From contig NZ_JBGFSM010000004.1 of assembly GCF_041679265.1 (NCBI RefSeq), forward strand, positions 124,001 through 188,000: a stretch of 64,000 nucleotides of DNA. The letters run 5' to 3'. The notes under the pieces are model-generated. The model made no database searches. It saw only the letters and a program-made list of their open reading frames with translations, and had not been told where the DNA came from. Origin of the DNA: Autumnicola sp041679265. Lineage in GTDB: Bacteria > Bacteroidota > Bacteroidia > Flavobacteriales > Flavobacteriaceae. Positions 19,459 to 27,791 of this stretch are shown here, piece by piece (the stretch's first letter is position 1; each line of letters starts with the position of its first letter). Both the position numbers and the translations under genes were made by a program.

Positions 19459-20553
19459 TTATAATTTCACATCTTCTGCATCAAACCAGTGTTTTTTCTG
19501 GGATATGGTTCCGCTGTTAAGCACAAGGATCCCGGGATTGGCTCTCACAATTGTTTTTAGTGCCGTGGCATCTCCCTGGTAAAAATTAAAGTTCAGACTG
19601 AATTTGTTAATTATTTGCTGCTGAAGTTTTTCTCCGGAAGAGGTTACCCCTACAACCTTATAACCTTTTTTCAAAGCTTCGTCGCTTAGTTTTTTTATGG
19701 CTTTGTAGCCCTCACGTTCTGTGCTTCTAAGATTGTAAGCTACAATAAAGAGTACTTTTTCAGCATTTAATATTTCTGAAGTGATATTTTCCCCGTCCTT
19801 TTCAATATAAAAATCGTGGATTGGCGGCTCGTAGCCTTCCTGCACCATTGTGGTTTCCACCCCAACAAACTCACCTTCCTGCTGCGGATATTTCCCATTA
19901 TTGGTAATAATTATCTCTTCGCCATTGTTATTAAATTTCCAGTTATACTCATACACCGCCTCGGGCGCATTTTCAGGGACTTCCATTCCCTCCTGTATAT
20001 TTGCGCCAATTTTATAGGGCCTGAAATCAAATACCGGCAAATGCATCAAAACATGATAACAAAAAAGGAAACACAGCATAAACGAGAGAAAGATGATCCA
20101 GCGATGAGACGCTCTTGCAAAAACAGGCGTAATAAATTTTCTATTGAAAAATAACAGCAGGATTAAAAGCAGCAGTACCACATCTTTGGTAAACGACTCC
20201 CAGGGCGTAAGCGGGATGGCATCCCCAAAACAGCCACAATCGGTTACCTTGTTATAATAAGCCGAATAAAAGGTAAGAAACGTGAAAAACACGATCATGA
20301 GCAGCAAACACCAGGTGGTAAATTTTGGCAAATAACCTATAAGCAACATTATCCCTAACACCAGTTCAAACACCACCAGCAAAATGGCAATTACCAGCGC
20401 AAAGGGAATCAGCACCTCAATATCCAGCACGCTTTGGCTGAAATATTCCTGAAGTTTATACGAGAAACCTACGGGATCGTTCATTTTTATAAAGCCCGAA
20501 AAAATAAAAAGAACTCCTACCACCACACGGGCGATGCCTACCAATAATTTCAT
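19459..20553 (-). CDS. BT_3928 family protein (DoxX/MauE-like membrane protein with thioredoxin-like tail)
   Basis: The 364-residue protein opens with a DoxX-like four-helix membrane domain (IARVVVGVLFIFSGFIKMNDPVGFSYKL, then helices to about residue 175). It has a KVTDCGCFGD pair of cysteines typical of the MauE/DoxX redox group. A periplasmic region and a C-terminal thioredoxin-fold-like segment (KVLFIVAYNLRS...) without CxxC follow. The family is Bacteroidota-specific and likely concerned with periplasmic thiol redox, which is inference. It lies 13 bp after the DUF1599 gene and precedes tpiA after 158 bp. Confidence 0.85.
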   Translation of the reverse strand: MKLLVGIARVVVGVLFIFSGFIKMNDPVGFSYKLQEYFSQSVLDIEVLIPFALVIAILLVVFELVLGIMLLIGYLPKFTTWCLLLMIVFFTFLTFYSAYYNKVTDCGCFGDAIPLTPWESFTKDVVLLLLILLLFFNRKFITPVFARASHRWIIFLSFMLCFLFCYHVLMHLPVFDFRPYKIGANIQEGMEVPENAPEAVYEYNWKFNNNGEEIIITNNGKYPQQEGEFVGVETTMVQEGYEPPIHDFYIEKDGENITSEILNAEKVLFIVAYNLRSTEREGYKAIKKLSDEALKKGYKVVGVTSSGEKLQQQIINKFSLNFNFYQGDATALKTIVRANPGILVLNSGTISQKKHWFDAEDVKL

Positions 20554-20566
20554 TTTTTTATTTATT

Positions 20567-21109
20567 CTACGCCTCCTCCTGCATTAATATCAATGCAAAA
20601 ACAGCATAATTAATCATGTCCTGGTAATTGGCATCTATGCCTTCGCTTACCAGCGTTTTTCCTTTGTTATCTTCAATTTGTTTCACCCGCAGCAATTTCT
20701 GCAGGATCAAATCTGTTAACGAACTTACCCGCATATCCCGCCAGGCTTCACCATAATCATGGTTCTTGTTCATCATCAATTCCTTGGTTTCAGAAATCTT
20801 CTCATCGTACAAAATAGCAGCCTCTTCAGCATTTAAATCGGGCTGCTCTGCGAAACCTTTTTCCAGCTGGATAAGGGCCATGACAGCATAATTAATGATG
20901 CCAATAAATTCAGATTTTTCATCTTCATCTACCTTGCGCACTTCATTTTCCTGGAGTTTCCTGATGCGCTGGGCTTTTATAAAAATCTGGTCTGTAAGCG
21001 AAGGAAGCCGCAAAATGCGCCAGGCACTTCCGTAGTCTTTCATTTTATTGGTAAACAATTCACGGCAAATTTCCACCACCGCATCGTATTGTTTTGAAGT
21101 ATCCTGCAT
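20567..21109 (-). CDS. DUF1599 domain-containing protein
   Basis: I place the start at the ATG at 21109 (MQDTSKQYDAVVEI), giving 180 residues; the frame is open 14 codons further. The protein contains two copies of the DUF1599 unit. Each has a KxxDYG(S/E)AWR and (L/V)xSLTD(Q/L)I motif: KDYGSAWRILRLPSLTDQI and HDYGEAWRDMRVSSLTDLI. The internal duplication suggests a two-site or pseudo-dimeric fold. Function is unknown. It diverges from folP and is followed by the BT_3928 gene. Confidence 0.88.
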   Translation of the reverse strand: MQDTSKQYDAVVEICRELFTNKMKDYGSAWRILRLPSLTDQIFIKAQRIRKLQENEVRKVDEDEKSEFIGIINYAVMALIQLEKGFAEQPDLNAEEAAILYDEKISETKELMMNKNHDYGEAWRDMRVSSLTDLILQKLLRVKQIEDNKGKTLVSEGIDANYQDMINYAVFALILMQEEA

Positions 21110-21198
21110 AAAAAAGTAGTAATTTGCGTAAATTTCGGGCAAATATTCCAATTAGTCAAAGCTTTCCTTTGACTTATAAACAGGCTAAAAATAAGAAA

Positions 21199-22023
21199 AT
21201 GACCATAAACTGCGCGGGAAATCTCATAGATCTTTCACAACCAAAGATCATGGGCATCTTAAATATTACCCCCGATTCTTTTTTCTCCGGAAGCAGAACA
21301 GTAGAGAAAGACGCTGTTTTAGGCAAAGCTGAAAGGATGCTGAAGGAAGGAGCAGATTTTCTTGATATTGGCGGGTACAGCAGCAGGCCAGGCGCCGAAG
21401 ATATTTCAGTTGAAGCCGAATTGAAAAGGGTGCTGCCGGTGGTGGAGCTGCTAAAAGACAGTTTTCCTGAAGCCCTGCTTTCCATAGACACCTTCCGCAG
21501 TAAAGTGGCTGAAGAAAGCATTGCCGCGGGAGCACACGTAATTAATGATATTTCTGCCGGTAATCTCGATAAAAACATGATAGCGATAATTGCCAAATAT
21601 CAGGTGCCTTATATCATGATGCATATGAAGGGTACACCGCAGAACATGAAAGATCAAAATAAGTATAAAAATATGCTGCAGGAGATCCTGTTAGATTTTT
21701 CTGAAAAAGTAAAGCAGGCCAGGGAAGCCGGCATAAACGATCTTATAATTGACCCCGGCTTTGGCTTTGCAAAAAACATTTCCCAGAATTTCGAGCTTCT
21801 TAAGCAGCTGGAGATTTTTAAAATTTTGGAACTTCCCCTCCTGGCAGGAATTTCCAGGAAATCAATCATCTACAAAACCTTAAACACCACTGCCGAAAAT
21901 GCGTTAAACGGGACCACGGTTTTAAACACCGTCTGCTTACAAAAAGGTGCTAATATTTTACGTGTTCACGATGTAAAAGAAGCCGTGGAATGTGTGAAAT
22001 TAATGTCCCAGATAAAAAAGTAG
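21199..22023 (+). CDS. folP: Dihydropteroate synthase
   Basis: The ATG at 21199 gives 274 residues starting MTINCAGNLIDLS; the frame extends further upstream but that part is not family-like. FolP joins p-aminobenzoate to hydroxymethyl-dihydropterin pyrophosphate in folate synthesis and is the sulfonamide target. The motifs are GILNITPDSFF, DIGGYSSRPGA, INDISAG, HMKGTPQNM, DPGFGFAK and GISRKS. It diverges from DUF1599 and is followed closely by cdaA, an arrangement common in Bacteroidota. Confidence 0.96.
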   Translation: MTINCAGNLIDLSQPKIMGILNITPDSFFSGSRTVEKDAVLGKAERMLKEGADFLDIGGYSSRPGAEDISVEAELKRVLPVVELLKDSFPEALLSIDTFRSKVAEESIAAGAHVINDISAGNLDKNMIAIIAKYQVPYIMMHMKGTPQNMKDQNKYKNMLQEILLDFSEKVKQAREAGINDLIIDPGFGFAKNISQNFELLKQLEIFKILELPLLAGISRKSIIYKTLNTTAENALNGTTVLNTVCLQKGANILRVHDVKEAVECVKLMSQIKK

Positions 22024-22061
22024 CTGTATATTTCCTATTTTTACAAAAACCCAAAACAAAA

Positions 22062-22835
22062 TTGGACATTCTTGATCTTCGTATCCTCGATATTGTAGAT
22101 ATCGTTTTTGTCGCGCTTCTACTCTATTATTTATACAAGTTGGTTAGAGGCACCGTTGCAGTAAATATTTTCCTGGGAATTGTAATTATTTACGTGGCGT
22201 GGTGGCTTACCCGCCTCCTTCAAATGGAGCTTTTAAGCAATGTGCTTGGGGAATTTATTGGCGTTGGAATGTTTGCCCTAATTGTGGTTTTTCAGCAGGA
22301 AATTAGGAAATTCCTGCTCATGATTGGCTCTACAAACCTCACACACAACAACCGCCTTTTCCGGCACTGGCGTTTCTCCCGGGAAGAAGATGAAACAAAA
22401 ACAAATGTGGAAGCCATTGTAAAAGCCTGTGAGGCTATGGGCAAAACGCTTACCGGCGCATTAATGGTGATCCAGAAAAGCACAAAACTGGATTTTGTAA
22501 AAAATTCCGGGGATGAGATGAATATTGAACTTAACCAACCCATTATACAGTCTATTTTCTACAAAAACAGCACGCTACATGATGGTGCAATTGTTATTGA
22601 AGACAATAAAATTACCGCGACAAGGGTAATACTTCCGGTTTCCAACGACAGGTCAATTCCGCTTCGTTTTGGGCTGCGCCATAGAGCCGCGGTAGGAATT
22701 ACTGAAAAAACCGATGCCCTCGCCCTGGTGGTAAGCGAAGAGACCGGGCAGATTTCTTATATTAAAGACGGCGAATTTGTGATGTTTGAAACCAACGAGG
22801 AGTTAATTGAAAGGCTTAAGGAAGATCTTTCCTAG
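22062..22835 (+). CDS. cdaA: Diadenylate cyclase CdaA (c-di-AMP synthase)
   Basis: This membrane enzyme makes the second messenger c-di-AMP from two ATP. I choose the TTG at 22062 as start (258 residues, beginning [M]DILDLRILDIVDI), because family members begin at this point; the frame is open back into folP but without family similarity. Three N-terminal membrane helices (about 12-95) precede the DAC domain with the catalytic LHDGAIVI (DGA near residue 173) and RHRAAVG (about 205). No CdaR regulator follows. It lies 38 bp after folP and is probably co-transcribed. Confidence 0.93.
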   Translation: MDILDLRILDIVDIVFVALLLYYLYKLVRGTVAVNIFLGIVIIYVAWWLTRLLQMELLSNVLGEFIGVGMFALIVVFQQEIRKFLLMIGSTNLTHNNRLFRHWRFSREEDETKTNVEAIVKACEAMGKTLTGALMVIQKSTKLDFVKNSGDEMNIELNQPIIQSIFYKNSTLHDGAIVIEDNKITATRVILPVSNDRSIPLRFGLRHRAAVGITEKTDALALVVSEETGQISYIKDGEFVMFETNEELIERLKEDLS

Positions 22836-22881
22836 TATAAGGTAAAGGTGGAAGGTAAAAAGTTAGATATTTTAAAATGCT

Positions 22882-22921
22882 CCCCTCCTTTTTTAGGAGG
22901 GGTGGCCAAAGGCCGGGGTGG
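22882..22921. repeat. Intergenic palindromic repeat (REP-like)
   Basis: CCCCTCC (22882-22888) pairs with GGAGGGG (22896-22902) around a T-rich loop. It is immediately followed by a second small palindrome GGCCAAAGGCC (22904-22914) and GGGGTGG. From memory, this CCCCTCC...GGAGGGGTGGCC...GGCCGGGGTGGT pattern recurs between genes in many Flavobacteriia. It stands downstream of cdaA and could also act as an mRNA 3' end. Confidence 0.6.
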
Positions 22922-23035
22922 TATATTTCGCAATTATAAATGATGAATTTAGATTTCTGCGGAACCAGAAAACTTCAAAACCTGAAACTTTAAATCAACT
23001 AAGGTCTAATTTTTTACTGAAGACTTTATAAAAAA

Positions 23036-23899
23036 TTACCTGAAAAAAAACTTTATCCTTTCCTCTGTATTTTTAAAGGCCAGGTGCATTTTTGAAGGCA
23101 TTAGTTTGGAATAGTCCAGATTTTTGGAAATTTCAGCAACATTTGTTCCCCTTGCATAACTGAGTTCTTTCCATTTTTCAGGTTCCAGATAAAACAGGTT
23201 TTTAAACTCTTTATAATTGTATTGATTAATGCTACGCCATTTTTCCAGGAACTTTTCAGCATTTACCTGATGCGAATGCCCCCAGTTTGAAAATTTCATC
23301 CGGATTTCTTGTTCACTCCGGGAGAGACACTCATGTAAAACCAGAAAAGGTAAGTACAAAACCTGATTTTTAGTATTTCTGCCGTTTACATATTCGGGAT
23401 AATTAGTGGCAAATTTCTGATTTCGCGGCTTGGAAACATACAACACCCCTTCCTCTGTATACTTATATAAATTGATGTAATATGCGGCGATCTGGATTTG
23501 ATTTTTCTCGGGATTTTCCAAAAACTTATGATTACGCTTAAGTGCCTCAGTAAAACCTTTAAAATCTATAAAATATTCATCACTATCCAGCTGAATAAGC
23601 CAGTTGCCGATCCCCATTTTTGAAGCCAGCATTTTTCTTTCTTTCACCTCATTCTGCATAGCATTAAGGCCGGAATCGTAAAAATTATCTCTGTAGATAT
23701 TTATTTTTTTCTCCGTATCAAAAGAATTGAGCCAGGCAAAAAATACTTCGTCAACCTCAAATTTTTCTCCAGACCAGGTGGTTAGATTCTCATCCAGCGC
23801 AATGGTAATGCCATCTGCTTCATTATAAACCGGGGGAATCGAATTCTTCAGCAACTTATAATCATAAGACATTAAAAACCCAACCTGAATTTCTTTCAT
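23036..23899 (-). CDS. Probable glycosyltransferase (GT2-like)
   Basis: The 287-residue soluble protein shows a nucleotide-sugar-transferase-like arrangement. After an N-terminal beta-rich region comes an acceptor-like NEVKERKMLASKMGIGNWLIQLDSDEYF run, where LDSDE resembles the metal-binding DxD motif. A later HECLSRSEQEIRMKFSNWGHS segment is typical of small bacterial glycan-modifying transferases. No membrane helix is seen. I assign the class from the DxD context only; the acceptor is unknown. It lies 57 bp after the ABC exporter gene, possibly in one transcript. Confidence 0.6.
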   Translation of the reverse strand: MKEIQVGFLMSYDYKLLKNSIPPVYNEADGITIALDENLTTWSGEKFEVDEVFFAWLNSFDTEKKINIYRDNFYDSGLNAMQNEVKERKMLASKMGIGNWLIQLDSDEYFIDFKGFTEALKRNHKFLENPEKNQIQIAAYYINLYKYTEEGVLYVSKPRNQKFATNYPEYVNGRNTKNQVLYLPFLVLHECLSRSEQEIRMKFSNWGHSHQVNAEKFLEKWRSINQYNYKEFKNLFYLEPEKWKELSYARGTNVAEISKNLDYSKLMPSKMHLAFKNTEERIKFFFR

Positions 23900-23956
23900 G
23901 TATTTATCCTAAAATTTAAAACTTCTCCGCCGTTTTAATCCTATTGAAGGAAATTC

Positions 23957-25723
23957 TTACACCGCTTCTTCGGCTTTAAACTGTACTTCATAAAGATTTT
24001 TGTAGAATCCGTTTTCCTTCTGAAGCAATTCTTTGTGAGTCCCTATTTCAACAATTTCGCCGGCTTCCATTACCATAATCTTATTGGCTTTTTTAATGGT
24101 GGCAAGCCTGTGGGCGATTACGATAGAAGTTCTTCCTTCCGTAATTTTATCGGTCGCCTCCTGGATTAACTGCTCGCTGTAAGAATCTACCGAAGAAGTG
24201 GCTTCATCCAAAACCAGGATACTGGGATTGCTCACATAAGCCCTTAGGAAAGAAATTAACTGCCGCTGCCCGGAAGAAAGCATCGCGCCCCGTTCCTTTA
24301 CATTATAATGGTAGCCATTAGGCAGCGTTTTTATAAATTCGTGTACTCCAATTTGCTTTGCCGCGTTTACCACGTCTTCTTCAGAAATTCCCGGGTTCTC
24401 CAGCGTGATATTATTCATAATGGTATCAGCAAATAAAAACACGTTTTGAAGCACCACCGCAATTTGCGCTCTTAGGGACTTCAGCTTAATATCTTTAATA
24501 TTCATGCCGTCCACACAAATCTCACCGCCATTAATTTCATAAAAACGGTTCAGCAGGTTGATGATGGTGGATTTTCCGGCTCCTGTTGCACCAACAATGG
24601 CTACCGTTTCGCCGGCATTGGCTTTAAAAGAAACTCCTTTTAATACCTCTTCATCATCCACATACGCAAAGCGTACGTTTTTAAATTCTATCTCTCCCTT
24701 TAGGTCTTTAATTTCTATTTTGCCTTCATCTGCAATAGAAGACCTGGTGTCCAGAATGCCAAATACGCGGTTGGCAGCGACCATTCCCATTTGGAGGGTA
24801 TTGAATTTATCGGCAATCTGGCGCAGGGGTTTAAAAAGCATCTGTGACAATTCAATAAACATCACAATTACCCCAAGGCTAAGGCCATCTCCTTCTATAA
24901 CCCGTAATCCTCCAAACCACACAATAAGGCCAATAGTGATGGATGTGGACATTTCAGCAATTGGAAAGAAAATGGAATTGTACCAAACCGTTTTTACCCA
25001 GGCTTTTCTGTGCTTATCATTAATTTCTTTAAAATTTTCGTACTCCTCCTTTTCGCGGGTAAAAAGTTGTACAATCTTCATCCCGGTGATTCGCTCCTGC
25101 ACAAAAGTGTTGAGATTGGCCACCTGGGTACGCACTTCTTCAAAAGCAATTTTCATTTTCTTCTGAAAAACCCTGGTGGCGTACATAATAAAAGGCAGCA
25201 CTGTGAGCACCAATAGCGTAAGAGACCAGCTTTGATAAAACATAAGGCCGAGCACCACCAGCATTTTTAACAAATCACTGATGATCATAAAAAGCCCCTG
25301 GCTAAAGATACTGGCAATGGTTTCTATATCACTAACCGCCCGGGTAACAAGACGCCCAACAGCAGATTTATCAAAATACTTCATTTTAAACTGAAGCATA
25401 TGCTGAAACAAATTTACCCGCAGGTCCCGCACCACTTCCTGCCCAAGCCAGTTGGCAAAATAAATAAAGCTAAACTGAAAGACTACTTCAGCAATGAGCA
25501 CGCCACCCATCAGCAAAATGTAATAAATAAGCTCATTATAGTCCTGCGGTACAATAGCCTGGTCTATGGTAACTTTAAGCAAATACGGCCGCAGTACAGA
25601 TGCCACAGAAAGCAAAATTGCCGCGATTGCTACAAAATAAAAGGTTTTTCTGTAGGGATCAGTATATTTAAGCAAACGCTTAAACAAGTTAAAATCGAAT
25701 GCATTTCCTGTATTTGACGCCAT
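23957..25723 (-). CDS. ABC exporter, fused permease/ATPase (MsbA/multidrug-like)
   Basis: The 588-residue half-transporter has an N-terminal six-helix exporter domain (about residues 20-320) and a C-terminal ATPase. The ATPase shows Walker A GATGAGKST (about 376), Q-loop LQNVFLF, signature MLSSGQRQL, Walker B ILVLDEATSSVD and H-loop IVIAHRLATI. The signature reads LSSGQ in place of LSGGQ. It probably works as a homodimer or with a partner elsewhere, moving lipids or drugs outward. Its ATG overlaps the truA stop by one base (TAATG), implying translational coupling. Confidence 0.93.
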   Translation of the reverse strand: MASNTGNAFDFNLFKRLLKYTDPYRKTFYFVAIAAILLSVASVLRPYLLKVTIDQAIVPQDYNELIYYILLMGGVLIAEVVFQFSFIYFANWLGQEVVRDLRVNLFQHMLQFKMKYFDKSAVGRLVTRAVSDIETIASIFSQGLFMIISDLLKMLVVLGLMFYQSWSLTLLVLTVLPFIMYATRVFQKKMKIAFEEVRTQVANLNTFVQERITGMKIVQLFTREKEEYENFKEINDKHRKAWVKTVWYNSIFFPIAEMSTSITIGLIVWFGGLRVIEGDGLSLGVIVMFIELSQMLFKPLRQIADKFNTLQMGMVAANRVFGILDTRSSIADEGKIEIKDLKGEIEFKNVRFAYVDDEEVLKGVSFKANAGETVAIVGATGAGKSTIINLLNRFYEINGGEICVDGMNIKDIKLKSLRAQIAVVLQNVFLFADTIMNNITLENPGISEEDVVNAAKQIGVHEFIKTLPNGYHYNVKERGAMLSSGQRQLISFLRAYVSNPSILVLDEATSSVDSYSEQLIQEATDKITEGRTSIVIAHRLATIKKANKIMVMEAGEIVEIGTHKELLQKENGFYKNLYEVQFKAEEAV

Positions 25724-26466
25724 TAATCTACTTCAATTTTTGGATATTTTATCCTGGTTAAGAACAAGCCCTGTGCCGGCACCGATGCTCCTGCCATTCC
25801 CCTATCTTCACTTGCAATGATCTCATGAAGATTTTCTACGGAAATTTTCCCCTGTCCTATTTCCAGTAAAGTACCTACAATTGCACGCACCATATTTCTC
25901 AGGAATCTGTCGGCAGTAATATGAAAAACCAACAATTCGCCGGTCTTTTTCCATTCGGCAGATTCAATTGTACAATTATAAGTCTTTACATCGGTTCTGG
26001 ATTTTGAAAAGCATTTAAAGTTTCTATAATTCTTTAAAATTTGTGCAGCTTCATTCATTTTCTCTACATCCAGTTCCTGCTTTAAATACCAGGCCTGATT
26101 AATTAAAAATGGATCTTTTTGCTGGGTTATCCAATATTCATAACTCCTGCTTAGCGCGTCAAAACGCGCATGCACCTCTGCCTTAACCCTGAAAATACGG
26201 TTAATGGCAATATCCCCGGGCAGCATGGAATTCATTTTATAAAGCATCTCTTCTTCCCCAATGCTTACTTCTGTATCAAAATGGGCAAATAACTGTTTTG
26301 CATGAACACCCGCATCTGTTCTTCCCGCTCCTACAATTTCGATATTTTTTTGCAGCAAGCGCGATAAAACCTTTTCAATTTTTTCCTGCACCGAAACCGC
26401 GTTTGGCTGCTTTTGCCAGCCGTGATACGCCGTTCCCGAATAAGCCAGTTCCAAGAAATACCTCAA
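25723..26466 (-). CDS. truA: tRNA pseudouridine(38-40) synthase TruA
   Basis: This 247-residue enzyme isomerises uridines 38-40 in the tRNA anticodon arm. It begins RYFLELAYSGTAYHGWQKQ, has the catalytic Asp51 in GAGRTDAGVHA, and the later FLRNMVRAIVGTLLEIGQGK that closes the active site. Length is normal. The gene is upstream of and overlaps the ABC exporter by one base, and diverges from the phosphodiesterase gene. Confidence 0.96.
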   Translation of the reverse strand: MRYFLELAYSGTAYHGWQKQPNAVSVQEKIEKVLSRLLQKNIEIVGAGRTDAGVHAKQLFAHFDTEVSIGEEEMLYKMNSMLPGDIAINRIFRVKAEVHARFDALSRSYEYWITQQKDPFLINQAWYLKQELDVEKMNEAAQILKNYRNFKCFSKSRTDVKTYNCTIESAEWKKTGELLVFHITADRFLRNMVRAIVGTLLEIGQGKISVENLHEIIASEDRGMAGASVPAQGLFLTRIKYPKIEVD

Positions 26467-26484
26467 CCTGATAAGATAATTTTT

Positions 26485-26492
26485 TACATTTG
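26485..26492 (+). promoter_or_regulatory. -7 element of a candidate promoter for the phosphodiesterase gene
   Basis: TACATTTG is a perfect TAnnTTTG lying 88 bp before the start codon at 26580. No TTG is seen 19 bp upstream. Confidence 0.35.
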
Positions 26493-26579
26493 CGAATGCA
26501 AAGATAAGGCAATTATTACAAGGCGTAATTCTCTACCGCCTTGGGTTTTCAATCAATTCATAATTAAAACTTCCATAAT

Positions 26580-27068
26580 TTGAAAAAAATACTTCTGCTT
26601 AGCGACACCCACAATTACATAGACGACAGGATCCTCCACTATGCCGGGGAGGCTGATGAGATATGGCATGCCGGGGATATTGGCAATCCCGCAGTGACCG
26701 ATGCCCTTAAAAAAATTAATCCTGTTATTGCAGTGTATGGAAATATAGATAATGCTGAAGTGAGGAAAGAATTTCCCTTGAACCAGCGATTTATGTGTGA
26801 AGGCGTAGAGGTTTGGATTACCCATATTGGAGGTTATCCTAAAAAATATTCCCCTGCCGTACGGGAAGAAATCAGGAAAAATCCGCCGAGATTATTTATT
26901 TCAGGGCATTCTCATATTTTAAAAGTGATGAATGATAAAGACCTGGGATTGTTGCACATGAATCCCGGCGCTGCCGGCAAACAGGGCTTTCATAAAGAAC
27001 GAACCATGCTAAGATTTAAAATAGATGGCGCTTCCATTTCAGATCTTGAGGTTATTAAACTGAAATAG
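26580..27068 (+). CDS. YfcE-like metallophosphoesterase
   Basis: This 162-residue phosphodiesterase has the full metal-ligand set of the family: SDTHN (8-12), HAGDIGN, YGNIDN, THIGGYP and GHSH with MNPGAAG near the end. Such proteins hydrolyse phosphodiesters with two Mn2+ ions; the natural substrate is unknown. The only start that keeps the first beta strand (KKILLLSDTH) is the TTG at 26580. A strong hairpin terminator stands 60 bp downstream, so it is a single-gene transcript. Confidence 0.93.
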   Translation: MKKILLLSDTHNYIDDRILHYAGEADEIWHAGDIGNPAVTDALKKINPVIAVYGNIDNAEVRKEFPLNQRFMCEGVEVWITHIGGYPKKYSPAVREEIRKNPPRLFISGHSHILKVMNDKDLGLLHMNPGAAGKQGFHKERTMLRFKIDGASISDLEVIKLK

Positions 27069-27126
27069 AGAAAAAGACCTTTTCAGAAAGTATAAAGAGA
27101 CCAGACGGGCGGGTATTAGACACAAA

Positions 27127-27155
27127 AAAACCCGGAGGTGGCACCTCCGGGTTTT
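27127..27155. terminator. Rho-independent terminator
   Basis: CCCGGAGGT (27131-27139) pairs with ACCTCCGGG (27143-27151) around a three-base loop, flanked by A-run and T-run. It can end both the phosphodiesterase gene and the convergent DUF4293 gene. Confidence 0.85.
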
Positions 27156-27184
27156 CACGCACTAATACTACTAAGATGATAGGC

Positions 27185-27595
27185 TTATCGTAATCGGTCC
27201 ACAGATTTTACGAGATCTTCGTCCTTTTTTATGGCCCTGTTGGCCAGCACTAAAAAAACGATAGAAACAATTGGAAGAAGCATCCCAATACCCTTCTCTG
27301 AGATATCCATCTCTCCAGGTACGCTTAGCGACCAATAAACAAACACTCCTAGTAAAAAAAAATTTAATATGATATTAATCCTGCCCAGTACAAACTGTAG
27401 CTTCCTGTTCTTAAACATAAATAAACTCACCAGGGACAAAGCTGCAGAAGATAGGAACATAATAAGAACCATTAAAACATCTTCAGCATAAACAGTTTCC
27501 CCACTGGAATTTTCCCAAAGGTATAAAAGAAATATCAAACCGGCACTGGTAATCGCTGCCAGTAAAAGATAGATGGTTTGTATGCGTTGTAGCAT
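27185..27595 (-). CDS. DUF4293 membrane protein
   Basis: This 136-residue protein has four hydrophobic helices. It begins MLQRIQTIYLLLAAITSAG and ends with a charged tail (ANRAIKKDEDLVKSVDRLR), both typical of DUF4293. The family is Bacteroidota-specific, unstudied, and usually lies divergent to rho, as here. A perfect -7 element (TATTTTTG at 27618-27625, minus strand) lies just upstream. Confidence 0.88.
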   Translation of the reverse strand: MLQRIQTIYLLLAAITSAGLIFLLYLWENSSGETVYAEDVLMVLIMFLSSAALSLVSLFMFKNRKLQFVLGRINIILNFFLLGVFVYWSLSVPGEMDISEKGIGMLLPIVSIVFLVLANRAIKKDEDLVKSVDRLR

Positions 27596-27617
27596 GATAA
27601 GTATTGAAATTGGGCCA

Positions 27618-27625
27618 CAAAAATA
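27618..27625 (-). promoter_or_regulatory. -7 element of the DUF4293 promoter
   Basis: The minus strand reads TATTTTTG, a perfect TAnnTTTG, 22 bp from the DUF4293 ATG. The implied leader is only about 20 nt. No clear -33 TTG. Confidence 0.45.
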
Positions 27626-27791
27626 AAAGATTCTTTTTAGAAAACCTGTTTAAAAATTAAAATAAAGTCGTATTATTGCAGGAACATTTCGTAACCAATT
27701 CAAAACGGGTTACTTAAGACTCCAAAAATATTTTCGACTCTTCCCTGAGAAGTTATAAACAACCCAAACAAAAACTTATTCATAATTATTC

